This document shows, in pieces, positions 37,981 to 52,200 of a stretch of 64,000 nucleotides of DNA; within the stretch, counting starts at the first letter, position 1, and each line of letters opens with the position of its first letter. The stretch is from Pelargonium nanum (Eukaryota > Streptophyta > Magnoliopsida > Geraniales > Geraniaceae): NCBI GenBank assembly GCA_036897485.1, contig JAYMTF010000004.1, positions 1-64,000 on the forward strand. The letters are read 5' to 3'. Under the pieces are notes generated by a model, which saw nothing but the letters and a program-made list of their open reading frames with translations, did no database searches and was not told the DNA's origin. Both the position numbers and the translations under genes were made by a program.

Positions 37981-40900
37981 AGATACTAAGCGCGTTATAA
38001 CTAACTATTCTTTCTAAGCTACTTACGAGAAACTAAAATGCTCATGCCTATCAACTAAATAGAGACTGACTATCCATCTACAAAGAATAAGGGAGCCACC
38101 CAACCTTGAAGTTGAGTCTGGTCTCTGTGTGGCTGATCACTCAAAAGAAAAGCTCTAGATTCTGCTAAATCAGAACGCAGGAATACTTTACCCCGTCTAA
38201 GTCTAAATTTTACTGTGCTTTCTATTACTAAAACCAGAGTTCAACAAGTTACAAGAACTCTTTTTTCAAAAGACAAGACATCTTAACAAATTAATGCTAA
38301 GGCCGCCCTTACCATCCATAAGAGCTTCTTTTTCATTAAAGTTTAACTACACTCACACAAGAATCTCTTGTACCTAAAAGCTAAGATGTAAATACCTAAT
38401 TCCACTCGCCATGCTGCCATTTCTATTATAGGAGTAAGGCCTTAGACAAGCTGTATTTATTATTGTGTAGTAAGAGGAGAGCCTTAAGAATTTCCTGCAA
38501 TCAATACAAAGTAGTGGATATTTTTTTTAACAAAATAAACGGGACGGGACCTTTTAATGATCTATTTTTGTAATGTTGCTAATCTTTGCATTCGCTTATG
38601 ATAAAATTTAAGCGTATCTTAATCTTATACCCCGAGCAAAGTGCTGTCAAATAAGGAAGGCCCTACTTTAACTTTTAAAAGTTTGAGCCCTATAAAGTTA
38701 AGCTTTTTTATTTTTAATAAGGGATTTCCTAGCTATTACTATATAGGAGTATTATACTCTGAACAAGTTCGTAAAGACCTCTTGGGAAATAAAAACCTTA
38801 CCCTTTAAATATACTGGAAATTTACAAAATGTAGAAAAAAATATATCAGGCTGTACTAACTCTTGATATAATGTAGTGAAATGGCTTTAGAATCCATAAT
38901 TAATCTTAAAGTTCTCTATACTACAGAGTAGTTTCGTGAAATTTTAGGCTAAGGAAACCCTTGTATACAACTCTATAATGAATTGTGTATTTTTGTTCAT
39001 ACTACGTGCGGATAATAAATAAAAAGACGAAAAGGGTTCTTTGTTCAAGGGGCTTTGCGCTTTTAAGCCGACCGGATAGGGGTTTCGGCGTTATCCCTGT
39101 TCCTTTTAGTGGGATTTCTCAGGGTTACTCTCAATTCAGAGCTTTTTGGAAACTGGGGTTAACCAAATAAAGGGAACTTCGTGGGTGCGAGGTAGTTGTA
39201 TAGAGCCTTGCCTTACGATACAAGATTTAACTAGGTTAAGTTTAGAGCAGGTGGTACTAACCTTGTAAATTAAGAGTATTTAATAGCTTCAATCTCTTGC
39301 AGGACTTTTTTAATGGATCTTGAGATAGAAATTTCTGGACGAAAGGTTTTTCATCTGTAATCCTGGAATTTTACATAAATAGGGCCCTTTCTCTACTTAT
39401 TTTTAATAGGGTGGACTTAGTGGATGCCTATAGCCTGACTTTTTTAGAACAGCTTATTCTGTTAGAGCAAAACGAGTACTTTCCCCCTGGACGGATAAGA
39501 AATTCTGGAGAACTAAAATTATGACATAACAATTCTAGTTTAAAGCAACACCGTAAATTGGAAGACTCTCTTTTAAATTAGTGCTCGATTCGACAATAAA
39601 AATCTCTGTGTAAAGTATATGAGTCCTAGCCAAGATTCTCTAGAAACTCATGATTATATTATATAGCATGCGCGTTCCTATAGCTTATATTAACTAAAAA
39701 CTTTAAAAATAAGAAATATTTGTGTAAAATCCTGTTGAAGTTTCTGTATAACTAGCAGGGACTTTAATTTTGAAGCATTACGAACCAGGAGGGTTTACGT
39801 ATAAAGAGGTTTGGACCTAGTGTATCCCTTTTGTTTTATTTCGATGCAAATTTCTAAAATATAAGAGTGTAGTCTGACATAGTATTCTTTTACTTTCCTA
39901 CACTCACATGAATAGGAAAGGTTATGAGAGAAAAGCTTTCTAGTTTATAGGTTCAAGGGTTGGACGGTTTTTAATGTGAAATTATACCTTTTATATGTAA
40001 GCGGGACCCCCTTTACCAGTTTGCGTATGTAATCCAAGCGAGAAAAAGAATTTATAGAGTCACTTATCAAGACTTCCTTGTCTATAGAGTCCTTCAACCC
40101 CGTTATACCTTCTAGTTATAAAACCATTAAACTACTAGAATATGACAGAAATTATTACAAATAGGGGTCCCTTACTAATTGGTATTAAAGGGAGCCTCCT
40201 TTAATATTTTAAAATCTTATTATAAGCACAAGTCCACTACAAGGCAATTTATACTTACAAATAATATTGAGCCTAAAGAGCTAGCTCCCGGTTTAAAAAG
40301 GAAAGGTCGGGCTCTCATCCAAGAATGTGCTACGTCTTAAAGAAAGCTAGACAGAGCAAAGAATCTAAACAAGGAGATCCCTTCCAGGTATGTACTATTT
40401 ATTTCCTTATTACTCTTATACAAAACAGCAAAACTTCTTACGAATCTGTAATTTAGAATTTATACTGCAAAGTTTAAACTCGATAATTAAATAACAACTG
40501 GGAAATCTTTATCTATATTGTCTTGGAAAAGAGCTCTATATTAAATTAAAGTATTCCTATGACGTAAAAAAAGGATCCTCATAAAAAGACAAGAAAGTTA
40601 AGGAGAACACAGAAGATTTTATCTCAGGATAGTGCGATTAGAACCCTTGCAGACTGACGGTGCTTTTACCCATTAATTTCTTATTAGAATGTACGAGCCA
40701 TCTCAAAGATTTAAGTAAGGTATAAATTACTAGTATAATCCTAATCCTTATAACATTTGGTAAAACTTGAACTATCAACGTGTATTGCACACCCTAGCTT
40801 GGATTGGAGTCGAAGTGAATATAGAAAGCTATAAAGTCAAATAAGTTCATATACACGAGCTCCTTTAAGGGAAGGTTTTGGATCCATTCTCGAAGGAAGT

Positions 40901-43900
40901 CTTTCTCAGTTAATAATTTTACATACAAATATATAATAGAATATACTGCAAACGATAGCACTCGTTAGTTAAGACAAAAGCTTTTCCATGTTTATCCGTC
41001 ATAGAAAAAGAGGGTTCACTAATACTAATATAGTGAATAAAGGTAATTCTTGGTATACTAAAGTATATAGTAGATCCTTTGTTTCTCTGAGTCAAGATTA
41101 AACTTCTAAAACTAAAAACATAAGGTAACAACGTCAATACAGATAATGGGTTTCCTTGGCATAAGAGGATCGGGGTCTTACGTATCCTTTAAAGGCATTA
41201 CTTCCCCTTAAATTTACAATTACATTCTAAAAGAAACTCCCTTTATCGTTGAATTGGGATAGTGACTTGTTCTGTCAGAAAGTCTCCCCGAGCTGTAAAT
41301 ATTACAAAACTATACTAAGTGTGCTTCACTGGATTCCCAAACTCTTTCTAAGCTGCTGACGATAAACTCTTATCTGCTTTACTGAATTTGAATTCCTAAA
41401 TTAATTGACCAATTTAGAAAGAACAAGAAGACTAAAACCCTTCAAGGATGAAACGCGCAAACCTTTGCATTTCCACTTAATTTTAGAATTCTTTCTTGAG
41501 ACGAGTCCTTTTCATTTTTCAAATACTAGAGCTAAAAAAAGTGCTAGCCAGAAAACTCCCGGTAAATGTGCACTTGAAGCTTGGGCATAAGTTGAATTTT
41601 AGTGTCTTTTTCTTTCTAAGGTAACGAGGTTAAATTGCTCTGTCTAGGATTGATCCTATAGGAGAAGAAAAGTCAGTAGACTAGGTTTTCACCGCATAAT
41701 TTTACTGCTATATAGATTTGGGTTTTTCCTAGCAAAGGCGTAATCAGGGTAGTAATATAGCAGATGTAGACCCTTTTGAGAGGGCAGCCGGTATACGGGG
41801 AGCTTTTCTTGGTAAATGAGTAAAGATAACCCCTTTACGTATTGTGCTTTTGTATTTTCAGCTTCTTCTTAGTGTTGATGCCTTGTGTAGTATAATTGGG
41901 AACTTTACTGAGTCCAAGTATAGTATACTATAGGAGCATTTCTCAAATAAAGAGAAAAGACTTGGCTTATAAGGACTCTGCCTATTTATTCAATTTCGCT
42001 TTTTAGGGCCGTACCTCTAATTACGGAGTCCCTTGGATTTGCCGCATTTACTAGACTATACACAACCGTGTTAGGGATGCCTTCTTGTTAATCCTACCTT
42101 AGTAACGAATTTTAGTGAAGAGATGCTTTTTTTACTTACGTATTTTGAGTTAGAGTTATACGGAAAGCGGAACTTTCTCTTAGTCCTAGTAATTAACTGG
42201 CGCCGACTCGCAACATAGAAATTTAAAGCTATTGGCATAGAAGTCTGGGTCCTTGACTATGGAATAGAGTGAATCATTCTCAAGTTTTAGAACTCTAAGC
42301 CTTTAATACTGCACTAAAAAGACCTTCTATTATTTTTTCCTAAAGCATACTATATATTATATAATATAAAACCTTGGTACAACCTTTAGAAAATATAATA
42401 CAAGTACTTAATTCGCACTAGTATATCTTTAAAGTTACTCCTGGGGATTTAATAGAATTAATTAACGAGATTTGTGAATCCTAAGTCAAATGAAATTTTT
42501 ACTCTCTTTCTTAAAATACATATAGAAAAAAAGAACCAATTACTTGTTGTGAGACTAAACAATATAAGAATACTGATTATTAAACTAGATGAGTTTGCAT
42601 AGAAACCTAAAACAATTGCTTTTAGCTCTATTGCAAAAAAAGACTTTGTTGCACCCTGTTTCGCTGTGTATGTTGTTTTTCACTAGTATAACTTTTTATA
42701 TCAGTTTTTCATAAGATTACTAAAAAAATTGACGGAGTCTGGCTCATTTAATTACAATAATTATGAGGCATAAGGGACAGTAGTATAATATTCTTAAGAT
42801 CACCCAAAATTCCTTTTAATTAAATCTCAAGCCAAGGGTTTAACGAACCCCCATCCTTTTTATTGGAAACTACTCTTTTTTCGAACTTCTTGAGAAAAGG
42901 GGCTTTACGTACAATGGATTACCCTACTATAGTCAAGTGCTTTGGCCGATTCCCTAAAGATTTAGTACCAAGCAAGGAAAGTTATTACAACATTCTGTAT
43001 TCAAAAAGATATAAGAACAGCCTAGAGTAGCCCTATAAGTAAGGGTACTGCTGGATAATCGCCTAAAAAAGGGTATCCCATTGTTTTTAAAAGAGCAGAG
43101 ACTTAAAGCACTGCGCAGAGGATTCTATAGTGCTGAATTTCTGACTGTGTTGTAACTGAATAAGCTTATATCGCTAGCAAAAAGATCTAATTCTGCCTAG
43201 CAAAGGTCTTGCTTACTCCCTTCTTTTGTAGTGTTTAATACTACTAAGTTTTACCTATAAATACGGCGCAACAATAATATCTTCGTGATATCTATACCTT
43301 TCCTATAAAGCAGGTCCGGATGAAGAAATCTTGGAAAAGACTATACCCTAGAAGTTAGGAATAGGAACAAAAGGTAACTCTCACGAGGGTTGTTACTTGC
43401 GCTGAGATAAAAGCACTATAGAGAAAGGGGTCTTACGAACAATAACAAAGTCCTTTTAGACAGCTGCTAATTAGAAACCCTGCAGTTCTAAAACAACGGT
43501 GTATACTGTGCTTGAAAACCCCTGCTCTATTTATTATTTATCTGGATAAAAGAGATTCTTAAGATTTTGTTATACTTGAAATTCGGTACCAATAAGTAAA
43601 GACTGCGTCTTTATAAATAATATGAAATTGCCTACTTTACATTTAAAAATGATAAAATATATTCTATTAACCTAAATATTAAATTCAGTTTACATCAAAA
43701 TGAGATACATAAAAAGAGTTTCGCTAAATGCCCTGTAAGTAATTAATCCCGCGAATCTTCTGCCTAGCAGAAGCAATCACCTAGATAATATAGTAAACTT
43801 TTTATGGCTTTCACTAATAGGTAAACCTGAAACTACAATATCTTAAACATAACTAGACTAACTAGTATAATGAGATCCCTTAGGTGCTAAAAATTGCAGT

Positions 43901-46285
43901 ATAAGTTGAAGAGTATTTGATACACATGGAATGTTACTCCTTTTATAGGGTAGAAGATCATAGGTTCGGTACACACCCCTCCGTGAAGTTAGGAGCTGGG
44001 TTCTTCCTTTTGAGGTACAAAAAATTACGTTAACTTAAGAAAGAAGTCCCACTTAGTAACCGTACAATTGTTTCTATAGTAAATAATTTAATTTGAATTA
44101 ATATTATCTACTTTAGCTTATTTAATAAAATAAAGTATCCATGAAATATCAAGAAAAACCATATATAGCATTCCTTGCAAGTTTTTAAATTACTAAAATG
44201 TAGTCAAGTGTTAATGTAAAACTTAGATAAGTTGATTCAATAGAGTGGGGTTACTATTAGCCTGTAGTATAGAATTATGCTTTCCAATTAAAAGAATCTA
44301 CAATGTAGCTCCATTAATTGTGTTTTGTTATACTAGTTTTACCAGTGTGGATTTTAGTGAAGTAAATTTTAGTTAACCACAAGCTGGATTACATCAACCT
44401 TTAATCTGGCGTTTCTTAGTTTAAGGAGGTCCTTGCTTTGCTAATGGCTTAATCAGAGTATTTATAGATAGAGCTTCCCCAATTCAGTATAAATATACTA
44501 CCTTTTTGTGTTGTAAAATCTTAGGAAGCAAAGTTTTGTACAACTAAGAATACTAAAAAAAAGTAGATACTTAAACGGTAGGGTATCGTTTTCGTGTGTG
44601 CAAGTCCGACTAAAGGAGCCCTATTCTGGGTTCTTGGGATTCCCCTTGCATTTACGAAATAGATTACCTTAGACTTTTTAACTCCTGGCTCAATTTACCA
44701 AACCAAGGTACTACAGCCAAATTAATCTTAAACAAAAGGAGCTTCCATTTGTCTTTCTAAACAAGTACATTATAGCTTCTTTAAATTAAAAATATAAAAG
44801 AGCATCCCCGCAGTTTATTGGATGGTATCCAAGCTCAAGGAATCAAAATTAAGAGTCCTTAGAAAAGAATTATTCCATTAAGGGTACTTTTTAAGTAACA
44901 TTGAGCACAAATACCTTGAAAGTTTCTTTGTCTGAAACAGATGCAACTAGGAATGCGCTCTCTTGTATAGAATTGATCGTGTCTTCTTTAATTAACAAAA
45001 GCTTGGCGGAAATCCCTCAATAGCTTAGTTGAAAAATCCTAGTCTATAATATTACTTTTTCACGTAAAAAAGAATGTGTTTTGTTGGTAAGTGCTTTTCA
45101 TATTTGGTTTTCAAATCAAGTCCATTGTCGTATATTGAATACGAAGAAGAATCTAACTCGGGATAGGGACTGAGACCTGTATCTGCCCCATACTGCGTTG
45201 CGGTCAATGAATGTTAAGTTCAATTAGTCTGTCTAGTCCCTGAGTTATTTTTTTTTTTAACAACATTACAGTCTAACTTTTAATTGAGTATTCGCTAAGA
45301 GTCTATTTTTGGTCAGCCTATAATTGAGCATATAACATTTTAATCGATGTTTTGCTTACGTTCTTCAAAATTCCTGCTATCTTACTAAACAATTATACAT
45401 CAAGCCTTAAATCTTACAATTTTTCTGTATTCCAGCTTGTTTAATTATCAGATTATCTAAATACCCTTTATTTTGTTTAAAATTTACAGTCTAATTAGAT
45501 GCTCTAGCTAAGTAGGATTTATGATTTAAAGGAGCTAACGACATTATATTCTGAACTTCAAAGTCAGCTAAAAATTTCATAAATTAATAAAGATATTTGA
45601 GTAAAAGTATACTTCTATTTTTTCTATTCTGGTGTTAAAAAAAGTTAGATCTATAAGTTGCTTTGCTCTTTATATAGTTTTAGAGCATCAATGGTTCAAA
45701 ATCCTTCGTGAAAGTAAGACATTACTTTATACGTCTCTACTATAGAAAGTAGACTTGAGGGAGTACTATGACTTTTGCTTTTTCCGTAGTGCTGTATAGC
45801 TATGATTTTAAAAAACTAGTAACTAGGAACACCCATTCCTAAAGAATAATATAGTATAGGAATAAGCCTAGGAATTTACTACTATTTTATATATAGAGAA
45901 AGTCTAATCTCTACAAGCCCTGACTTAAGCCTTTACACTTAATATTATAAATATTTAGGGTCTCTACTGTCAATCCACGGTCTAATTTATGTGAGTAACA
46001 AATTATCAGAACTGCTTTAAGCAAGCTTCGTTTATAAGTTTATACTAACCCCTAAGCCTTTTTTATAGAGTAAAAACCTTAGTTTAAAGCCAGGGTTCTT
46101 CCTTATGGTATAAAGCCTATGCAGTGTAATTCTATTTTTAATCTCCTATTTTATACACTTTCCCGTAAAAGGAGCCTTTATTTCAAAATAAGGTTTTATA
46201 GAATTGGGATTCTTTAATAAGTAAGCTATGGATAAAAACTTTTAGGGCATTTTATCTTGATACTAGTGTGAAACCTAACTAAAAG

Positions 46286-46343
46286 AATATAGTCAACCGG
46301 ATTTGAACCTGCGCAATGGATCCGTTTATATCTACGCTTTAGC
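46286..46343 (-). pseudogene. tRNA relic, copy 2 of a pair
   Basis: The minus strand reads GCTAAAGC, a 26-base gap, then GGTTCAAATCCGGTTGACTATATT. It differs from the copy at 35522-35582 by few bases in the D and T parts, but strongly in the gap where the anticodon arm should be. No anticodon stem forms. A tyrosine-like origin is possible from the GCGCAGGTTC context, but this is weak. Confidence 0.45.
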
Positions 46344-47040
46344 TTTTTTGTATAGGGTCTTTTTAGTATATATGTTGGAAAATAAATTTTCTTTTCTTAC
46401 TGTAACATTAGAGTTTGACTTAATAAAACCCAATCAAGGTTTCTTGACGAAGCATGTTTTGCCTTGACAAGAAGTAACAACCAATACACTTGCATAAATT
46501 GAGTATAAAGTTTGCCTTACTAGGACTTAATTTCGAGCTTGCAATTATAGAGCTTATAAAAGAAAGGAATACGCCTAGCTGCAAAAAGCTACTTTGAAAA
46601 TTGCTACCTCCAAGAATAGTATAATACAGTTAAACCTTTAAAGAAAAAGCACTCTTATCCAAAATAGAGTCCTGGATTTAACAGGAAAATGGAATATCCG
46701 AAGAACCTAGCACCGAGTATTTCAGAAAATCATTAAAGGAGCTCCGAATAAAGAAAGCTTTTAATTGTAGGCCTTTTTTTTAGATTTATGCTTAGCAAAG
46801 AGCTCTCTTTTCAGAACTTGTGAGGACCTAATTTTCTACATATTAAGTCAAAGTATAATTAGCTACCTAATGAACTAAAATGCTATAACCCTTCTTAAGT
46901 TTTTGGTATCGTATAATATTTATAAAAGCTGTTATAAAGCCTTGCCTACTATATAGTAGTTTTGCTTGTCCTTTCATTAGCTAAAATCTTTTCTTAAATT
47001 TTTTGTGCTACTAGACTTACTTATTACTAACTTGTAAAGA

Positions 47041-47167
47041 GGGAATTCTATTCAAGATATAAAGAAAACCTTCTTTGCTTCACCAAAACTTTAAAGTTCA
47101 CAGGAGTTTTTCCCTACCTTTATAATTAGAAAGACTTATGACTCCAATATCATGAGTATTACCGGGT
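47041..47167 (+). repeat. 125-base dispersed repeat, copy A
   Basis: Starts GGGAATTCTATTCAAGAT and ends TACCGGG. The same sequence, with about 20 differences and a two- to four-base gap, stands at 60992-61114 in the same orientation, 14 kb away. The middle CCCTACCTTTATAATTAGA and the end ACTCCAATATCA are identical in both. Stops interrupt all frames of one or both copies, so a protein is unlikely. It is the longest repeat I could find in the window. Confidence 0.85.
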
Positions 47168-49215
47168 CCCTGAGCTTAGGAGTTTCCTTATATATTTCTT
47201 ACTTTTGATTATGAGACATGTACGTATAGCCCTAAAGATTTTCTATATAAAAAAGAAATTATATTGTAGCATTCCCCTTTTTTACCAAGAACACACATTG
47301 AAACTCTATATCGAGATCTTGAATTGGAAGTAGAACCCCCCTTCTACAAAGACCCTCTAGAACTATCTCTGAATAGGTACCCTTTTTATGTGAGAATGAC
47401 TAAGCACTGACTTTTTACTAGTAAGACTTGCTACAACCCTTAAGCGAGCTGTATGTCCCCTGGGTCTAGCATTTGTTTACTTCATTCTAGTATACTAATA
47501 TACTCAGTATAATCACTTTTTTTGCTAGATTCTAAGATCTACTCTGCACTCAAATTAAGCCGCTTACTAAACCTACAATGGAATTGATAGTAAACTGTAT
47601 CCTGATTGAAAAGATTGAACTTCTTTCAATAGAAACACCTAGCTGTTAACAAAGTATAGATTCAACTCGAGTTTTTAGTCCTGAATTCCTCGTTAGAAAT
47701 TGGAGAGATTCTCTTTCAAGCTGCAACAAAAGCCCTTTTATAGATCTCAAACTAGACTATACATTAGTTCCATTCTTTCTATATAGGACAGCACTCCTTT
47801 ACCTTGCCAAAAACACAACAGATTGAATGAGTTTCTTATCTTCTGAGACTCTCTTTTAGTTCTTTTCATTTCCTTTTATCAGAGCACTCCGACTTTTCTT
47901 TTTTATTAGTTTATCATAGTAAAGGGTATAATCTACTTCCATTAAGGACTTATATGAGTTCAACTTCTTTCAGGAATCCGCGGTAGAAAGCAAAAGATAC
48001 ACAAGATATACCTAATAACACATTGCTTCAAGGGGCACTGCGGAATACTTAATACGGGAGTTACCTTATCGAATATAAAACTAGATTGAGCGGGCGTCTT
48101 GTATAGGATTAAGTAGAACCTCCTTAAATCTCAAAAATGGAGAATCATACGTTCCGCAGTATAAAAGTACGTTATAAGTCACGAAAATGGCCACAGAATC
48201 ACTTTGCAAATAAAAAGCTTCTCATTATTTTGTCCCTGAAAAAGAGGAATTGTACATTACCAACTTATACTCCGATGAAAGTCAAAAATACCCCTACACG
48301 AAATTGTAGCTTACAACTTCAGTACAAATCTAGAACCCGGAAATGTAAAGGATTTCACTAAATGGGGTATCGTCTACAAAACTTAATAAATAAAGTGGGC
48401 CCTCCTTTCAAGTTGACTATAAAGAAAAGGCACAAAATTGCATATAAGTACGTAAGTTATCAGGATTCAACTTTAAATTCCAGTTACAAAGGGTATACTC
48501 TTTGTTTTTTAAACTCTAGAGAGCTTTTACACTAGTATAGGATCCGATTGACTGCAGTTTTATTTTATAAGAAAAGGGAGAATAATAAGATACCTTCTAG
48601 TGTTAGTCAAGCAAGCTATACTATGTTTTATGTTGGTATTACTCCTAATCTCTTAACTCTTTTTGGGAATACCTTTAATAATAGGATATGAAAACTTATA
48701 AATGCGCGCCTTTTAGGACATAGAGAAGGAGGACTCTGTATATTCGTAAGAGATAGAAAAACACTCGAAGTTAAACTGCTATTTTCCAAGGATTTCTTTA
48801 ATCTAGAGGAGCTCCACTGGAGCTCTAATACTGATATGCCCTTATCTTTATATTCAAGGTTACTGGCATTGTTAGTAAACCCTAATTACTGCCCCGTTTG
48901 AAGCTATCTTTTTGTTTCGAATTAATATGATACTAGTACCTTTTTTTGTTAAAAATATTTTATATAATTACTTTTATTTTTAAAAGCCCTTATCCGTAAG
49001 GAAGCCCTAAAGCATACTCAAAAAGCTATGAACGAAACTATAAGCGTTATACTTTCTGTAAAAATATATTGAATCCTTTCTTATTCTACCCTGTATGCCT
49101 AGCCAAAAATTCCTGTATTCATGATATAAGAAAGGTGTTCGTTCTCTACTATGTCTTATTGGCTGTAACACAATTTAAGAGAGACCTTAATATAAGGAGG
49201 ACTTTCAAAGATACT

Positions 49216-49243
49216 AAAAAGGGAATTTAAGTCTCCCCTTTTT
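49216..49243. repeat. Hairpin AAAAAGGG/CCCTTTTT
   Basis: AAAAAGGG at 49216-49223 pairs perfectly with CCCTTTTT at 49236-49243 around a 12-base loop. It is symmetrical enough to act on either strand. It looks like a full-length example of the short purine-GG/CC-pyrimidine near-palindromes scattered through the window. Confidence 0.4.
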
Positions 49244-52200
49244 GTTTTATTATAATACTAGAAATCCCCTTTTTCAACCCAAGAAAAAATATAGGTATGT
49301 TTTCCTACATTTTGTACAAAAAGAGTGCACTTATTTACAAGAGGAATCCCTTTCATAGTGGACAATTGTACTTAACCTTATAGCTTTGATAGATTTGCTT
49401 TTTTAGACATGACTCACATTTGTACTTCCTAGTATTAAATTAAGATTTTGAACTTATGAGGTATCTATAAAAAATCAAACCCCAAAAACTGACCCTAACT
49501 ATATATTGAAAATCATTAATAGTTAGCATCGAAGTTTAGACAACTTACTCGTAATAAGGATAAGTAGGTTATCCCAGGAATATTATTCTTTGTGGAAACC
49601 TAAAGATTTGCCTTTATTTAAAAAGTAACTCAGTAGGGTGATTGTGTGTAACAAGTTACAGAATCTCGGTTTTGAGGGGCACGGCACAGTAAATCACAAG
49701 TCTAAAATCTAGGTTGAGGGCCCTTCTTTAATCCTGAAACTGTCCTTTTTGTATTTATATTACTTTTTAAATTTCGCCAGTAGAAGAGGCCCCCTGTTTT
49801 CTATCAGAGAGGTCACTATAAGATGAGTCATTCCGTAAGAGCTTGGACCCTATGTAAAGTGCTTTACTCCTTGGTTTTTGCGGGCTTGTAGTAAAAGCGG
49901 CAGCTTCGTTCTATGGAGTTGAAGCTTGCAGATAGAATTAAAATTCTACGTTTTTATATTTTTGATAAATAGGAGAACCCCTGCTTTTAGATGTTCGTGC
50001 TCTTTAAATTCTAGAATAGTACCCTATACTTAGACATAATTTTTGGACTTGCTTAGACGCTTCGTGGAAGTGTAACGACTTTCTACTACACCTGATCCTA
50101 AAACGTTTGCTTTTTGCTTTCAATTTTCGGTATTTTATTAAAGTAGTATAACTTTTTATTAATTTCTGTTAAAATTTTTAAGTAAATGGTATAAACCTTG
50201 ACTGAACCTTATATTTATCTTTTCCTAATTCAAATTACAATGTTTTAGCACCTTTTGTTTTAAAGATATATTCAAGAATTAGTTATTTAAAAATCTCGTT
50301 TAAAGCCTTATTCTAATAAAGAGAATTTGACAGAGTATTCCAAAAGAAGCAAAGCTGCGTTTAAGCCTTGCTTGAAAAAGGTGTAACCACTTACTGCTAG
50401 TTAGGTCTTCAGCTGTATTGGAATCCTTGTTATCATGAGAGACCTCGCGAAATTTTACGCATTTATTAGTAAAGTTCCCAGGTATAGCTACTCTACGAAA
50501 AGTCTTTAGGTCTTGGAATTAACATCAATTGAAGGGCATAAAAGCCTTTTACCTCTAGAGAATTCCCTTTACTAAGAATAAGGTAGCTCTGAGGCACCAT
50601 TTCAAGATAGTCTAATTTAAAAAAATAAGCTTAGTTGCTTTTTAGTAGTTATACCCAAGTGTTAAAACCCCCGAGCAGGAAGATTTTCTTATATTTTTCC
50701 GGGATTTCCTCTGATACATTGGTCTGGAATAAGAAGTTATTTATTATAGAACCCGCTTGTCTCTACTATGCTTTGAATATCCGTCTAGGCAAAGCTCTTT
50801 ATTATTTCTGGATATAGCTCTAATTTGTTTGTAAAGGTTTCGAGTAAAAATCACAAAGGATATAGGCGGTTTTTACTAAAAGGAGGGCTTTAGACTTTAA
50901 AGTAGAAGATTTTTGTACCTCACGAGAAACTCTAACTTGTAGGGAACAAAGTATCAAATAAAATGCTAGTAAATCTCCTTTGGGTGAAGCAGAAGTGTTA
51001 GGCAAGTCTGAGTTTTTGGGTATTCGAAAGAAAAGTATACTTAGTTATATCTGGCATAAACTCGGGAAAAACTTGTATTAGTAAACTAATTATTAGTGTA
51101 AAAAGTTATAACAATTTAGTATAATAGTGACGCACAATACTTAAATAGAGGGCTCTATTAAGGTAAAAGGACTCCTTTATAGTTATATAAAAGCTTTCGA
51201 GGAGTTCTTTCTAAAAAGCAAAACCCTTTCCTGATAAGAAGGAGAGTTCAATCCTAAACATTTATTATTCGGTTAAAGTCCTACTTTTATATTAACTACC
51301 CTAACCTCCATTTCTACTAAAACCAAAGCTTTACAAAATCTTCTCAAGTGCATAGCTTTTAAATATCTCTGACTTCGTAATTCAGTACCCTTACTTAGAG
51401 CATATCTCATCTCAGAGGAGTAATACTCTTCTAACTTTTTACGCCATTTTATATTAGTTTAAATTCTTGTAGTATAGTTTGTCGGGTTTTATATTTAAAA
51501 TAATAGGCTAGCTCCTGCTCTCTAAATAGTATACCACGAGGGACCCCTTTAGCTATACAATCATAGTAAAATTAAAAGCAACTGCGGGGCCTAAGGTCGG
51601 CCCAAAAACCTGTAAGAGAGAAACTTTTCATAGTAACAAACTAAAGTTTGGGATTTACTCAATTTCCTTTAAGAATGGAGCCTTTTATTATATAGCTCAA
51701 GGTTATTGTAATTTCAATAATTAGTATGTATATAGACTTAGAAAGTTCTTTATAAGCACGTGTTAAATAGGGGAAAAGAAAAGTATAAGCTCTAAAAATC
51801 TCATAAGGATCTAAGGTAGCATCTATAAGCCTGCTAAAAAGGAATTCACCGCTAAGCGCAAGGGCTCCTTATTCTGTAAGGTCATTTTGACTTTCCTATG
51901 GATTCAATCTTAATCCTAGGATTTTTCTCAGGTTTACTGGAATATGCAAGAACTGGGTCGTAAATAAAAAGATTTTGTTATATCAGGGCTAGCAAGATAT
52001 TATATTTCTTCATAAAGTAATTAGACTTTAACGGCAGTTTTCATTTACTTTTAAAAAGCCTTTTTAGTTATAAAAGAATACTTTTCTAGTCATCTACTAA
52101 CCCCCATAACAGTATTAAGTTGCATTAATAACCCTAATTATTTATTGGATAATTTTTACTCTTGGGATCCCCCTTTGTACTTGAGCATTAGGTCCCATAA

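Noticed and set aside
39420-39430. GTGGATGCCTA, similar to the conserved start of large-subunit rRNA
   Set aside because: Only 11 bases match and the following sequence does not continue as 23S rRNA; no other LSU words are near.
40735-40803. Minus-strand GTGTGCAATACAC stem with TTCAAGT, like tRNA-Ala or tRNA-Cys
   Set aside because: The loop has the wrong size, no U33, and the T arm lacks its GG/CC pairs.
48137-48361. 74-codon very basic frame that could suggest a ribosomal protein
   Set aside because: No ribosomal protein motif could be placed; the basic residues follow from A-rich sequence.
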